Source of the DNA: JANMDU01 sp031418715
GTDB lineage: Bacteria; Pseudomonadota; Gammaproteobacteria; Burkholderiales; Burkholderiaceae_C
Direction of reading: 5' to 3'
NCBI GenBank assembly: GCA_031418715.1
Contig: JANOJL010000023.1
Span: 1 to 64,000 of the forward strand
DNA: 64,000 nt
The position numbers were made by a program, and so were the translations under genes. Positions 1 to 7,597 of the stretch are shown here, piece by piece. Position 1 is the stretch's first letter. Every line of letters starts with the position of its first letter. The notes under the pieces are model-generated. The model ran no database searches. It had not been told where the DNA came from and worked only from the letters and a program-made list of their open reading frames with translations.

Positions 1-246
1 GGCATGGAACGCGTGCAGCAAGGGCTGGATCGCTTGCGCCCCGCATGGGCGCTGGCCGACATGCTGGCGCGTGCGCAAGATGCTCGCGTGCGCCATGCTT
101 GGCTGCTTGATCCGGAAGATTTAGATTTGCAAACCGTGCGTACAGACAAGCAGATCGAACCCGCTTTAGCCGCGCTGGGCTTGGATCTCAGTTGCTTGGA
201 AGATGCGGCCATGGACGCGCTTTTTACGAGGCATTTAGGCCGTTAG
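1..246 (+). CDS. C-terminal end of an unidentified protein (5' end outside window)
   Basis: The frame is open from the first base of the window, so this is the last ~81 residues of a longer protein. The visible part is mostly helical in character, with a stretch RLRPAWALADMLARAQD and an acidic segment LLDPEDLDLQTV. I do not recognise the family and assign no function. The final residues (HLGR) and the TAG stop fall inside the start of a dispersed repeat copy (about 233-292), so the true ancestral C-terminus may have been changed by that insertion. No terminator hairpin is seen after it. Confidence 0.6.
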   Translation, partial: GMERVQQGLDRLRPAWALADMLARAQDARVRHAWLLDPEDLDLQTVRTDKQIEPALAALGLDLSCLEDAAMDALFTRHLGR

Positions 247-292
247 CCGTTACAGAATGTGCGCAGAGTGCTATTGAATTAATAGTAATTCG
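233..292 (+). repeat. Dispersed TGCGCAGAG element, copy 1
   Basis: Contains GCCGTTACAGAATGTGCGCAGAGTG followed by CTATTGAATTAATAG, the core seen in about 17 other places here. It overlaps the stop codon of the gene ending at 246. The tail is a short palindrome (CTATT-GAATT-AATAG). Confidence 0.8.
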
Positions 293-439
293 TGTGCTGT
301 GAAATTCTGCACAGTTTGCCAGCATGCTTCGCGTGAAGCAGCTCTGGATGTAAGAAACCCCCCGCCCATCAGACATAAGAACCATGCCAGCAACCTTCTG
401 CTGCGCTTTGAATCTCACAAGAAACTTTAGGATGCCATC

Positions 440-940
440 ATGGAAAGACGACATATGCTCAAAACGCTCACTGCTTGGTTTGGAGGCGCGGCGCTGCCTG
501 CCACTTCTGCGCTGGCTGCGGCTCCGTTTCCTTTGAAGAAAACCGAGGCGCAGTGGCGAGCGATTGTTTCGCCGCAGGCGTATCGCGTGTTGTTTGAGCA
601 TGGCACCGAGCCGGCAGGCAGCAGCCCGCTGGATCGCGAGAAGCGCGCGGGCACGTTTGTTTGCGCGGCTTGCAATCTGCCTATCTTCGATTCGGCGCAA
701 AAGTATGACAGCGGCACCGGCTGGCCGAGCTTTTGGCAGGCGCTGCCCGGTGCGATTGGCACCTCGCGAGATTTCAAGCTGATTTATCCGCGCACCGAAT
801 ACCACTGCGCCCGCTGCGGCGGGCATCATGGCCATATGTTTGACGATGGCCCCAAGCCCACAGGAAAGCGCTATTGCAACAACGGTATCGCGTTGGCCTT
901 TGTACCCAAAGATCAAGCTTTGCCCGCGCTGCGTACCTAA
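440..940 (+). CDS. msrB: Exported peptide-methionine (R)-S-oxide reductase MsrB
   Basis: Reduces the R epimer of methionine sulfoxide in proteins. The 166-residue protein has the MsrB fold signature: zinc cysteines in CAAC (about residues 72-75) and CARC (about 119-122), the segment SGTGWPSF, GGHHGHMFDDGP, and the catalytic cysteine in RYCNNGIAL. The first ~27 residues look like an export signal, with a twin-arginine-like ERRHMLK followed by a hydrophobic Ala-rich stretch ending ALAA, so the enzyme probably acts in the periplasm. An AGGA lies 8 bases before the ATG. It is followed directly by an exported msrA, so the pair probably forms one operon repairing oxidised envelope proteins. Confidence 0.95.
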   Translation: MERRHMLKTLTAWFGGAALPATSALAAAPFPLKKTEAQWRAIVSPQAYRVLFEHGTEPAGSSPLDREKRAGTFVCAACNLPIFDSAQKYDSGTGWPSFWQALPGAIGTSRDFKLIYPRTEYHCARCGGHHGHMFDDGPKPTGKRYCNNGIALAFVPKDQALPALRT

Positions 941-952
941 TTGAAAGCACCT

Positions 953-1546
953 ATGACATTCCTCTCTTTGAAAACCGCCAAACACATCGCTTTGCTGGCC
1001 GCTGCGCTGCTGGTTCAAACGGCTCAAGCGGCCACCGCCACAGCCATCTTCGCGGGCGGCTGCTTTTGGTGCACCGAATCTGATTTTGAGAAGCTGCCGG
1101 GCGTGATTGCTGCTGAATCGGGCTACACCGCTGGCAAGACGCCCAACCCGACGTATGAATCCACCAGCACCGGGAAAACGGGGCATACGGAAGCCGTGCG
1201 CGTGACCTACGACCCGGCAAAGGTGACTTACTCGCAGCTCGTGGAGTATTTCTGGAAGACGATTGATCCGAGCGAGAAAGACAAGCAGTTTTGCGATTCA
1301 GGCACTCAATACCGCAGCGGCATTTATTGGGGCAATGATGCCGAGCGCCAAATCGCAGTAGCCAGCCGTGATGCGCTGCTCAAAACCGGCCGCTTCAAAA
1401 CCATCTACACCGAGCTAGCAGCCGCCAGCCCCTTCTATTTGGCCGAGGAATACCACCAAGACTATTACAAGAAAAACCCCGTGCGCTACAGCTACTACCG
1501 CAACGGCTGCGGCCGCGATGCGCAGCTGAAAAGGGTGTGGAAGTAA
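953..1546 (+). CDS. msrA: Exported peptide-methionine (S)-S-oxide reductase MsrA
   Basis: Reduces the S epimer of methionine sulfoxide. The catalytic motif GCFWC lies just after a Sec-type signal (hydrophobic LLAAALLVQTAQAA). Downstream are GYTGG-like GYTAGKTPNPTYES, the GHTEAV segment and QYRSGIYW, all typical of MsrA, and the C-terminal CG near the end could hold the resolving cysteine. I chose the ATG at 953 rather than a TTG at 941, because the TTG abuts the msrB stop and the signal peptide is complete from 953. It lies 12 bases after msrB and is probably co-transcribed with it. Confidence 0.95.
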   Translation: MTFLSLKTAKHIALLAAALLVQTAQAATATAIFAGGCFWCTESDFEKLPGVIAAESGYTAGKTPNPTYESTSTGKTGHTEAVRVTYDPAKVTYSQLVEYFWKTIDPSEKDKQFCDSGTQYRSGIYWGNDAERQIAVASRDALLKTGRFKTIYTELAAASPFYLAEEYHQDYYKKNPVRYSYYRNGCGRDAQLKRVWK

Positions 1547-1577
1547 TCGCAGCCTGGAAGTATGGATGCCGGTTTTT

Positions 1578-1641
1578 TGAGCGTTTTAGGGCTTTTGCCG
1601 TTATAGAATCTGCGTAGAGTGCTATTGAATAGATAGCATCT
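1578..1641 (+). repeat. Dispersed TGCGCAGAG element, copy 2
   Basis: A nearly full copy between msrA and the convergent ATPase gene: AGCGTTTTAGGGCTTTTGCC, then GTTATAGAATCTGCGTAGAG, then TGCTATTGAATAGATAGCA. Its tail is palindromic. Confidence 0.85.
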
Positions 1642-3010
1642 AGTGGGCAACCACTTCTAACAACCAATCCACCGCCAGCACGATTTGAATGCCAGGTATG
1701 TCTACCGCTCGCGTGGGCGGCTCCATGACGATGAGCAGGCATTGCGCTGCGGGGTGTTCAGCTTGGGCTTCTTGGAGGGCGCGGGTTTCGCGCTCAAAAG
1801 TGGCTTTGTCGTTGATATCGGTGCAGACTTGGATGAGCGTGACTTGGCCGTCGTATCGCGTAGCCAGAAAATCGACCTCGTAGCCTTGCGCGGTGCGCAC
1901 GTAGGCGAGCTGCATGCCTCTGCGCAGGCATTCATGCAGCACCACGGTTTCTAGCGCGTGGCCGGTGTTGGGCTTGCCTGCGGGTTCAAACAAAGCAGAA
2001 AGAGCCGTATCCACCGGATAAGACTTGCGCGGATTGACTTGGCGGCGGCGCTCGGAATCGCTGGCGATGCTGACGCTGGTGACTAAAAAGGTGTCTTCCA
2101 AATGCGCCAAATACTCATGCAGCCGCTCTTTGCCCACGGCCACACCGCGTGATTTGAGATCGTTGAAGAATTTGTTGACGCTGAATGCGCCCGCTGCATT
2201 GCCCAGCAATTGCTGCACGAGCCAGCGTAGCACCTGGGGCTGGCTGAGATTGTGCCGCTCGATCACATCGCGCAGCAGCACGACATCTACGTAGCTGCTC
2301 AGTAGCGCTGATCGCTCGCGCGCTTGCTCAGGTGCAAGCAGGCTTTGCACCTCAGGGAAGCCACCCTGCGCGAGATACTGCACCAGCTGATGATGCAGCT
2401 CGGAGCGCTGCGCTTTCGTCCAACGCTCTGTTGGCTGAGCGGGCAGCGCGCCATGGTGGCGCAGCATTTCTCTAAAGCTAAACGGCGTGACGATGGCCTC
2501 CAACGCCCGCCCTCGCATGCTGGTGGCGATTTCTCGCGAAAGCAGCTTGGCCGATGAGCCCGATAGATAGAGCTCAATCGTCTCGGTGTCTAGGATACGG
2601 CGCACGAAGCCTTCCCAGCCGGGCACGAGTTGAATTTCATCCAGCAGGAAGACGGTTTTCGCGCGATCACGGCGCTTTGGATAGAGCTTGAAATACTCTT
2701 CCAACACGAGCTGCAAATCAAGCGCCGCCATACCAGCCAAGCTCTCGTCTTCAAAGCTGAAATACACCAACGCCTCGCGCGGCACGCCCGCTTCAAGCTG
2801 CTGCGCCATGACCTGCCAGAGCAGAGAAGTTTTGCCCGCGCGGCGCATGCCAATCACGGCGATGGCTTTCTTGCTGACGGCGGGCAGCCACGTATCGCGC
2901 TGCGTAAGCTTGGGCATAGGCCGCGCAATGCTATCCACGATTTTTTGGCGGATGACGGCGCGGTAGCTGTCTTGTGCAGATGCTGACGATGAAGGTATTT
3001 GTTCTTCCAT
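1640..3010 (-). CDS. AAA_14/DUF4143 family ATPase
   Basis: A 456-residue protein of the AAA_14-DUF4143 family. The N-terminal ATPase has a Walker A (GMRRAGKTSL, about residues 54-63) and a Walker B followed by a sensor (FLLDEIQLVPGW, about 121-132). The C-terminal half, with LSGSSAKLLSREIATSMRGR and the segment around YEVDFLATR, matches the DUF4143 nuclease-like domain. Members are widespread single genes of uncertain role, often moved between genomes, and have been suggested to act in stress or defence. It stands alone here, with its own promoter overlapping a 19-bp palindrome (3033-3051). Its 3' end touches a repeat copy. Function beyond ATP binding is not established from the sequence. Confidence 0.88.
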   Translation of the reverse strand: MEEQIPSSSASAQDSYRAVIRQKIVDSIARPMPKLTQRDTWLPAVSKKAIAVIGMRRAGKTSLLWQVMAQQLEAGVPREALVYFSFEDESLAGMAALDLQLVLEEYFKLYPKRRDRAKTVFLLDEIQLVPGWEGFVRRILDTETIELYLSGSSAKLLSREIATSMRGRALEAIVTPFSFREMLRHHGALPAQPTERWTKAQRSELHHQLVQYLAQGGFPEVQSLLAPEQARERSALLSSYVDVVLLRDVIERHNLSQPQVLRWLVQQLLGNAAGAFSVNKFFNDLKSRGVAVGKERLHEYLAHLEDTFLVTSVSIASDSERRRQVNPRKSYPVDTALSALFEPAGKPNTGHALETVVLHECLRRGMQLAYVRTAQGYEVDFLATRYDGQVTLIQVCTDINDKATFERETRALQEAQAEHPAAQCLLIVMEPPTRAVDIPGIQIVLAVDWLLEVVAH

Positions 3011-3032
3011 GCAGGTTGATTTAATATAAAAA

Positions 3033-3068
3033 TGTACTTATTATAAGTACAAAAGTAAATTAAAGCAA
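3033..3068 (-). promoter_or_regulatory. Promoter with overlapping palindromic operator for the AAA_14 gene
   Basis: On the minus strand TTGCTT (3063-3068) is separated by exactly 17 bp from a perfect TATAAT (3040-3045). The -10 lies inside a perfect inverted repeat TGTACTTA-TTA-TAAGTACA (3033-3051). A repressor bound to the palindrome would block the polymerase. The gene start is about 23 bp downstream of the palindrome. Confidence 0.65.
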
Positions 3069-3088
3069 TCTTGAGCCAGGGATGATAG

Positions 3089-4081
3089 CTACCTCGCCCG
3101 ATGCCGAGCAGGTGTCTCGCCCACTTCGCGGGTGAACAAGCGGCTGAAAGTGGCAACGTCGCTGTAGCCGACTTCTTCGACGATTTTTGCAATGCTCCAG
3201 TTTGTTGATTGCAGCAACTGCTTGGCCTGGTTGATCCGCGCTTGTTGCAGGAGCGTGAGCGGGGAGTGGCCGGTCTCGGTTTTCACGCGGCGCATGAGCG
3301 TGCGCGGGCTCACATGGAAGGCTTGCGCGAGCAGGGGCAGGCTGTAGGGCTCTTTCAATCGCTTTTCTAGCCACTGCGCCACGTTGCTGGAGAAGCTGGG
3401 CGCTTGGTCGATGGGTGGCGCTGGGATGAGCCGCGCGTCTGCATAAGGCGCTTGGCTGCTGCGGGGCTTGGGCAGCAGGGCGATGCGGGCCGTGGCGCTG
3501 GCTATTTCTGCGCCCAGTGTGCGCTTGATCAGATGCAGCGCCAGATCAAAGGTGGCGCTCATGGCACCGCTGGTGATGACCGCGCCATCTTCGATGAGCA
3601 TGGCATCTGCGTTGACGCGAATGGCGGGGTAGCGCTGGGCGAAGTCTTTGGCCATGATCCAAGCAGTGGTGGCTTGGCGGCCATCGAGCAGCCCGGCCTC
3701 GGCCAGTAAAAACGCACCGATGCAAACTGAAGCCAAGGGCGTGCCGCGCGCGAAGCTTTTGCGTATGTAGGCCAACTCGGGTTGTAAGCGTGCTAATTTT
3801 TCTGGCCATTGCCCAGATCGGCTCAGCTCCAAGCCGGGCACGACGAGCAAGTCATAAGCGCCGCTGGCGCGCTGCGCCACGATCTCAATGTCACCCGCAG
3901 CTTTGACAATGCGCCCCTGGGCAGTAATCACATGCACCTCAAATGGCGCAGCATCCGCCCTGCCCATGCCCTGCGCCACCAGATTGGCCATGAGCAACAC
4001 ATCTGCCACACCAAAAATCTCCAGCCCCATGCAGCCTTCAAAGGCCAAGATGCCGATGCGCAGGGGAGGAGTGGGGCTCAT
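3089..4081 (-). CDS. GlxA-type AraC family transcriptional regulator with DJ-1/PfpI domain
   Basis: A 330-residue regulator. Residues ~8-190 form a class I glutamine-amidotransferase-like (DJ-1/PfpI) domain, with the nucleophile-elbow region SVCIGAFLLAEAGLLDGR. Residues ~225-325 carry two AraC-type helix-turn-helix units (LAQAFHVSPRTLMRRVKTETG; IAKIVEEVGYSDVATFSRLF). Such proteins usually sense a small ligand and activate nearby or divergent genes. The gene is divergent from a MAPEG membrane protein at 4203, a possible target. The start is ATG at 4081; the end is TAG at 3089. Confidence 0.92.
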   Translation of the reverse strand: MSPTPPLRIGILAFEGCMGLEIFGVADVLLMANLVAQGMGRADAAPFEVHVITAQGRIVKAAGDIEIVAQRASGAYDLLVVPGLELSRSGQWPEKLARLQPELAYIRKSFARGTPLASVCIGAFLLAEAGLLDGRQATTAWIMAKDFAQRYPAIRVNADAMLIEDGAVITSGAMSATFDLALHLIKRTLGAEIASATARIALLPKPRSSQAPYADARLIPAPPIDQAPSFSSNVAQWLEKRLKEPYSLPLLAQAFHVSPRTLMRRVKTETGHSPLTLLQQARINQAKQLLQSTNWSIAKIVEEVGYSDVATFSRLFTREVGETPARHRAR

Positions 4082-4202
4082 GGTTGGCGATCAATATAGT
4101 TTTGGCTATTTTGCCCTTAAATAAGGCATTATTGACATTGGTTGCTTGTATCAACTTTACCCATAATCAATACATCATTGATTCAAAAGAAGGATGCACA
4201 TC

Positions 4203-4616
4203 ATGACAAATTCCACTCTGGCTTTGCTAGGCTATGCCGCTTGGATGCTGGCACTCTTGGGAGGCATCGCCCTGCTCCGCACTTACTACACACTGGTTGG
4301 TGGGCGTTATGCCAACAGCTTCAAAACCACCGGAGAAGATGTGTCTGCCTTCTCAGCGCGCTTGTGCCGCGCCCATGCGAATGGCTATGAAAACTTGCCA
4401 ATCTTCGCAGCGTTGATTGCCGTGGCCGCATTCAGCGGGAATGCGCAGATCACAGATCCGCTAGCGCTTTGGCTGCTGGCAGCTCGCATCAGCCAATCTA
4501 CCGTGCATCTGATTTCCACCCGCAACCGCGCCGTGATTTTGCGCTTCAGCTTCTTGGTGGTGCAAGTGGTGATTCAGTTGATCTGGGTGGTGCAGTTGGC
4601 AGGTGTTTTGCGCTGA
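4203..4616 (+). CDS. MAPEG family membrane protein
   Basis: A small integral membrane protein (138 residues) with about four hydrophobic segments and the MAPEG signature around residues 45-70 (CRAHANGYENLPIFAAL), as in glutathione- and eicosanoid-related membrane enzymes. Bacterial members are mostly uncharacterised, and no substrate can be given. An AAGAAGGA Shine-Dalgarno at 4186-4193 abuts an ATG at 4194 but is well spaced for the ATG at 4203, which I take as the start. Divergent from the GlxA-type regulator. A copy of the dispersed repeat begins right at its stop. Confidence 0.88.
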   Translation: MTNSTLALLGYAAWMLALLGGIALLRTYYTLVGGRYANSFKTTGEDVSAFSARLCRAHANGYENLPIFAALIAVAAFSGNAQITDPLALWLLAARISQSTVHLISTRNRAVILRFSFLVVQVVIQLIWVVQLAGVLR

Positions 4617-4686
4617 TTTTTAAGCGTTTTCGGCACTTTGCCGTTATAAAATATGCATAGTTTGCTATCAAATAGATAGCTATCTA
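4616..4686 (+). repeat. Dispersed TGCGCAGAG element, copy 3
   Basis: Lies between convergent genes: TTTTTAAGCGTTTTCGGCAC, then TTTGCCGTTATAAAATATGC, then TTTGCTATCAAATAGATAGC. It follows the MAPEG stop immediately and may be transcribed from both sides. Confidence 0.85.
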
Positions 4687-4693
4687 ACACCAT

Positions 4694-6517
4694 TCACATC
4701 ACCTCAAAAGCCTCGGGCATCTGCCCTGCTTGCTGCTTTGCCAGCATGGTTTCAAAAGCTTGCTCGATGTGTTGGGCGAAGAGCTTGGCGTTGAACAGCG
4801 GTGAGGTGTTGCGGTTGGTGGCGAGTTTGGATTGGAGGCTTTGCAGCAAGGCGGGTTGGGTCGCGAGTTCAATGGCTTTGGCTTCGAAGGCTTGCGCGCT
4901 GGAAGTGATCAGCTCCGGCAAGCCGAGTGCGTTGAGCAAGCTGGCCGCCACCCGTGCTGCAAAAGTTTGCCCCATGCAAGTCAACACCGGCAGGCCTGCC
5001 CAGAGCGCATCGCTGGCGGTGGTGTGGGCGTTATACGGCAGGGTGTCGATGAACAGATCGGCCAAGCGGTGGCGCGCCAGGTGTTCGGCCAAAGGCATGC
5101 GCGGCGCGAAGACGATGCGCTCTGGCGCAATGCCGCAGCGCTGGGCTGCTTCGCGTAAGTTGCGCCCTGCAATCGGGTTCTCTTCAAAAAGCCACAGCAC
5201 GCTTTTTGGCACGGCTTGCAAAATTCGCATCCAGCTTTCAAAGGTCGCGGGCAAGATTTTGTGGTTGTTGTTGAAGCAGCAAAACACGAAGGCATCGGCG
5301 GGCAGGCCGAGTTCTTCTCTGGTGAAGATGCGCTCAGAAATTCTTCGCGTTGAATCATTGACTTGATAGCTGTGCGGCAAACTCACCACTTTTTCTGAAT
5401 AGTCTGCATAGCGCTGCGGCGGCAAAACGATCTTGTCTGCAACGATGTAATCCATGTAGCTCACGCCCAGCGTGCCGGGGTAGCCCAAGTAGCTCACCTG
5501 CAGCGGTGCGCAGCGGTAGGCAAAGAGGCTGGGGCGGCTGTCTTGCGTGTAGCCTTTCAGATCGATGGCGATATCAATACCCAATTGGCGTGATTGCAGC
5601 GCGACTTGCTCGTCCCTCAGGCTGCGCACGTCATGAAACGCGTCAAACCCCTTCACCAAGCGCTGGCGCATCTCGTCTTGCAAGTCAGGGCCAAAAGAAA
5701 ACCCGATCACTTCAAAGCGCGAGCGGTCATGTCGTTCAATCAGCTCAGCCATCAAATAGCCGGTGGCATGGTTATGAAAATCGCCAGAATAGTAAGCTAG
5801 GCGAATCTTCGCCTCTGGCGCGCGCATCTGAAACGGCTCAGCCAATGACATGCCCGGATGCCTAGCTTGCGCATACACGCGAGCCAATTGCAGATGCAGC
5901 GCCGCGTCATCCACCAGCGCGAGTGCATGAAACGGCAGCGCCACCCGCTGGCCTGCGCGAATCATGGTTTGGTAAGCATGCAGCGCTTGCGGCAGCTCGC
6001 CCCAATCGCAAAGCTGCATTTTCACGGTGAGCAAATTGCCCAGTAGAAATTCTTGGTGAGGATCTAAGATGAAGGCTTGGTCAAAGCTGGCCAAGGCTTC
6101 ACCCAAGCGGCGCAGGTCTTTCAGCGTACCAGCGCGGTTGTTGTGAATCACCGCGCTGTTGGGCAGCAGCGTCAGCGCGGCATCGTAACTGGCCAAGGCT
6201 TCATGGGACAGTTTGAGCGCATCCAGAGCATTGCCACGGTTGTTCAAAGCTTGCGCGTAATCGGGCTTCAAGGCAATCGCAGCATCGTAGCTGGCCAGCG
6301 CTTCTGGATAGCGCTGCATGGCTTTCAAAGTATTGGCGCGGTTGAAATGCGCCTCTGGTATGCGAGGTTGCTGCCTCACTGCCTCTTCATACAAAGCGAG
6401 AGCTTGTACGAAACGGCCTTGTGAGGTGTGCGCCTGTGCAAGCGCGAAACGTTCTACCATTCCGATTTCAGGTGAGCGCTTGCTGATTTTGAAAAGAGGA
6501 AAAGCTGGTTTTGCCAT
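4694..6517 (-). CDS. TPR protein with O-GlcNAc-transferase (SPINDLY-like) domain
   Basis: A 607-residue protein. Residues ~20-170 hold about four tetratricopeptide repeats with the pattern AxxxYDxALxLxPxxAxAxNNRGxALxxL. The C-terminal ~400 residues match glycosyltransferase family 41: SYLGYPGTLGVSYMDY, FCCFNNNHKI, and the donor-site region DLFIDTLPYNAHTTASDALW followed by AGLPVLTCMG. The family transfers sugars from nucleotide donors; in bacteria some members glycosylate surface or flagellar proteins, and the acceptor here is unknown. It stands alone, with no glycan genes next to it. Start is ATG at 6517. Confidence 0.93.
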   Translation of the reverse strand: MAKPAFPLFKISKRSPEIGMVERFALAQAHTSQGRFVQALALYEEAVRQQPRIPEAHFNRANTLKAMQRYPEALASYDAAIALKPDYAQALNNRGNALDALKLSHEALASYDAALTLLPNSAVIHNNRAGTLKDLRRLGEALASFDQAFILDPHQEFLLGNLLTVKMQLCDWGELPQALHAYQTMIRAGQRVALPFHALALVDDAALHLQLARVYAQARHPGMSLAEPFQMRAPEAKIRLAYYSGDFHNHATGYLMAELIERHDRSRFEVIGFSFGPDLQDEMRQRLVKGFDAFHDVRSLRDEQVALQSRQLGIDIAIDLKGYTQDSRPSLFAYRCAPLQVSYLGYPGTLGVSYMDYIVADKIVLPPQRYADYSEKVVSLPHSYQVNDSTRRISERIFTREELGLPADAFVFCCFNNNHKILPATFESWMRILQAVPKSVLWLFEENPIAGRNLREAAQRCGIAPERIVFAPRMPLAEHLARHRLADLFIDTLPYNAHTTASDALWAGLPVLTCMGQTFAARVAASLLNALGLPELITSSAQAFEAKAIELATQPALLQSLQSKLATNRNTSPLFNAKLFAQHIEQAFETMLAKQQAGQMPEAFEVM

Positions 6518-6749
6518 GATGCGAATGTGTTGCGAGCAAGCATACTATGCATGAGTCTGTCGTAAAAATCGCACAGACTGATCAGCAGCTCACACATCAG
6601 AGTGCGGCATGCAGCGATGAATTCAATACGAAAGTACTCTTTTGCGAGAGGCAGCTTTGATATGTGCATGCAGTTTACAAACAAATGCTTCAAATTGCAT
6701 CAGTTGGGATTAAACTGGCGTCATCTTTTCTCGTCATCAAAGGAACAAC

Positions 6750-7448
6750 ATGGATCGCAATCAATCTCTCGGCCTCGCATTGGCCACATCGGCAGTTTTA
6801 GGGCTCTCGGCTTGCGGCGGCAATGATGTTGCCTCCCCAACTGGTGGCGGGACATCAACCATGGGGCCGATCACACCTGCCGCAGTGGCTTGTACGGCAC
6901 CCACACTTGCTGAGCTAGGTAGGCCCGCAGTGTATTCAACCCCATGTTTAGCGACCGGAGCGAGCACCTCGTCTCGTTATGATTTCCAAGCTGTTGATGG
7001 CAATTCATCATGCTGCGCTTCGCAGATTGTTAAAGTGGACTTTGGCAATGCCACATGCGCAAGTGCCGGTACGCGAGTGTCCTTTGCCACTGCGAGAACA
7101 GTTCCTGCAGCCACTACCACAACGATGGCAGCTATTGCCGCAGACGGCATCACACCTGTGACGGGATCGGGGCGAACCGTCACTGTTTCCAACTTTACCG
7201 CAGACAGTGGGGAGGGCTTAACAGCATTTGCACCCGGCATTCCTTTCGTTGCAAACGGTGATTACGTGTTGTGCAAAACAACACCGCCTTCGACGACCAC
7301 GATGCGCGCTTTGAATACCTTTAATGGGAATCAGGGGCGCAATGCCAGCATGACGCCCACCTTTGTTTTGCGAGCCTCCAATGTAGGAAGCAATGCGATC
7401 AACACAACGTTTGGATTTGACGGTGGAACCTTCGTAGATGGTTTTTAA
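6750..7448 (+). CDS. Predicted lipoprotein of unknown function
   Basis: A 232-residue secreted protein with a lipoprotein signal: a short positive N-terminus, a hydrophobic core, and the lipobox LSAC with the acylated cysteine at residue 22 followed by GG. The mature part is rich in Thr, Ala, Ser and Gly, with a few cysteines (CC near residue 88) and no motif I can name. Serine at +2 is absent, so outer-membrane sorting is plausible. AAAGGA precedes the ATG by about 6 bases. It ends at a strong bidirectional terminator shared with acsA. Confidence 0.7.
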   Translation: MDRNQSLGLALATSAVLGLSACGGNDVASPTGGGTSTMGPITPAAVACTAPTLAELGRPAVYSTPCLATGASTSSRYDFQAVDGNSSCCASQIVKVDFGNATCASAGTRVSFATARTVPAATTTTMAAIAADGITPVTGSGRTVTVSNFTADSGEGLTAFAPGIPFVANGDYVLCKTTPPSTTTMRALNTFNGNQGRNASMTPTFVLRASNVGSNAINTTFGFDGGTFVDGF

Positions 7449-7500
7449 CTAGAGCAATTCAATCAGTTGTTTAAACCGACAGCTTGCCTTTTCCGCCCTG

Positions 7501-7530
7501 AAAAACGCCGATCTATGGATCGGCGTTTTT
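7501..7530. terminator. Bidirectional intrinsic terminator
   Basis: Perfect 13-bp stem AAAAACGCCGATC with loop TATG and GATCGGCGTTTTT, giving a T-run on both strands. It sits between the lipoprotein gene and the convergent acetyl-CoA synthetase gene. Confidence 0.92.
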
Positions 7531-7597
7531 CATGGTGAATTCACTTATCGTGATAGACGATGTTTTTAAGCATTTCAGGCTCTTGAGCGCATCAGCC

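Noticed and set aside
4132..4167. Promoter for the MAPEG gene (TTGACA at 4132-4137)
   Set aside because: The best -10 (CATAAT at 4162) is 24 bp away, too far for sigma-70.
7563..7597. Repeat-like TTTTTAAGCATTTCAGGCTC downstream of acsA
   Set aside because: Only the front block is similar; the GTTATAAAA and TGCGCAGAG blocks are missing.
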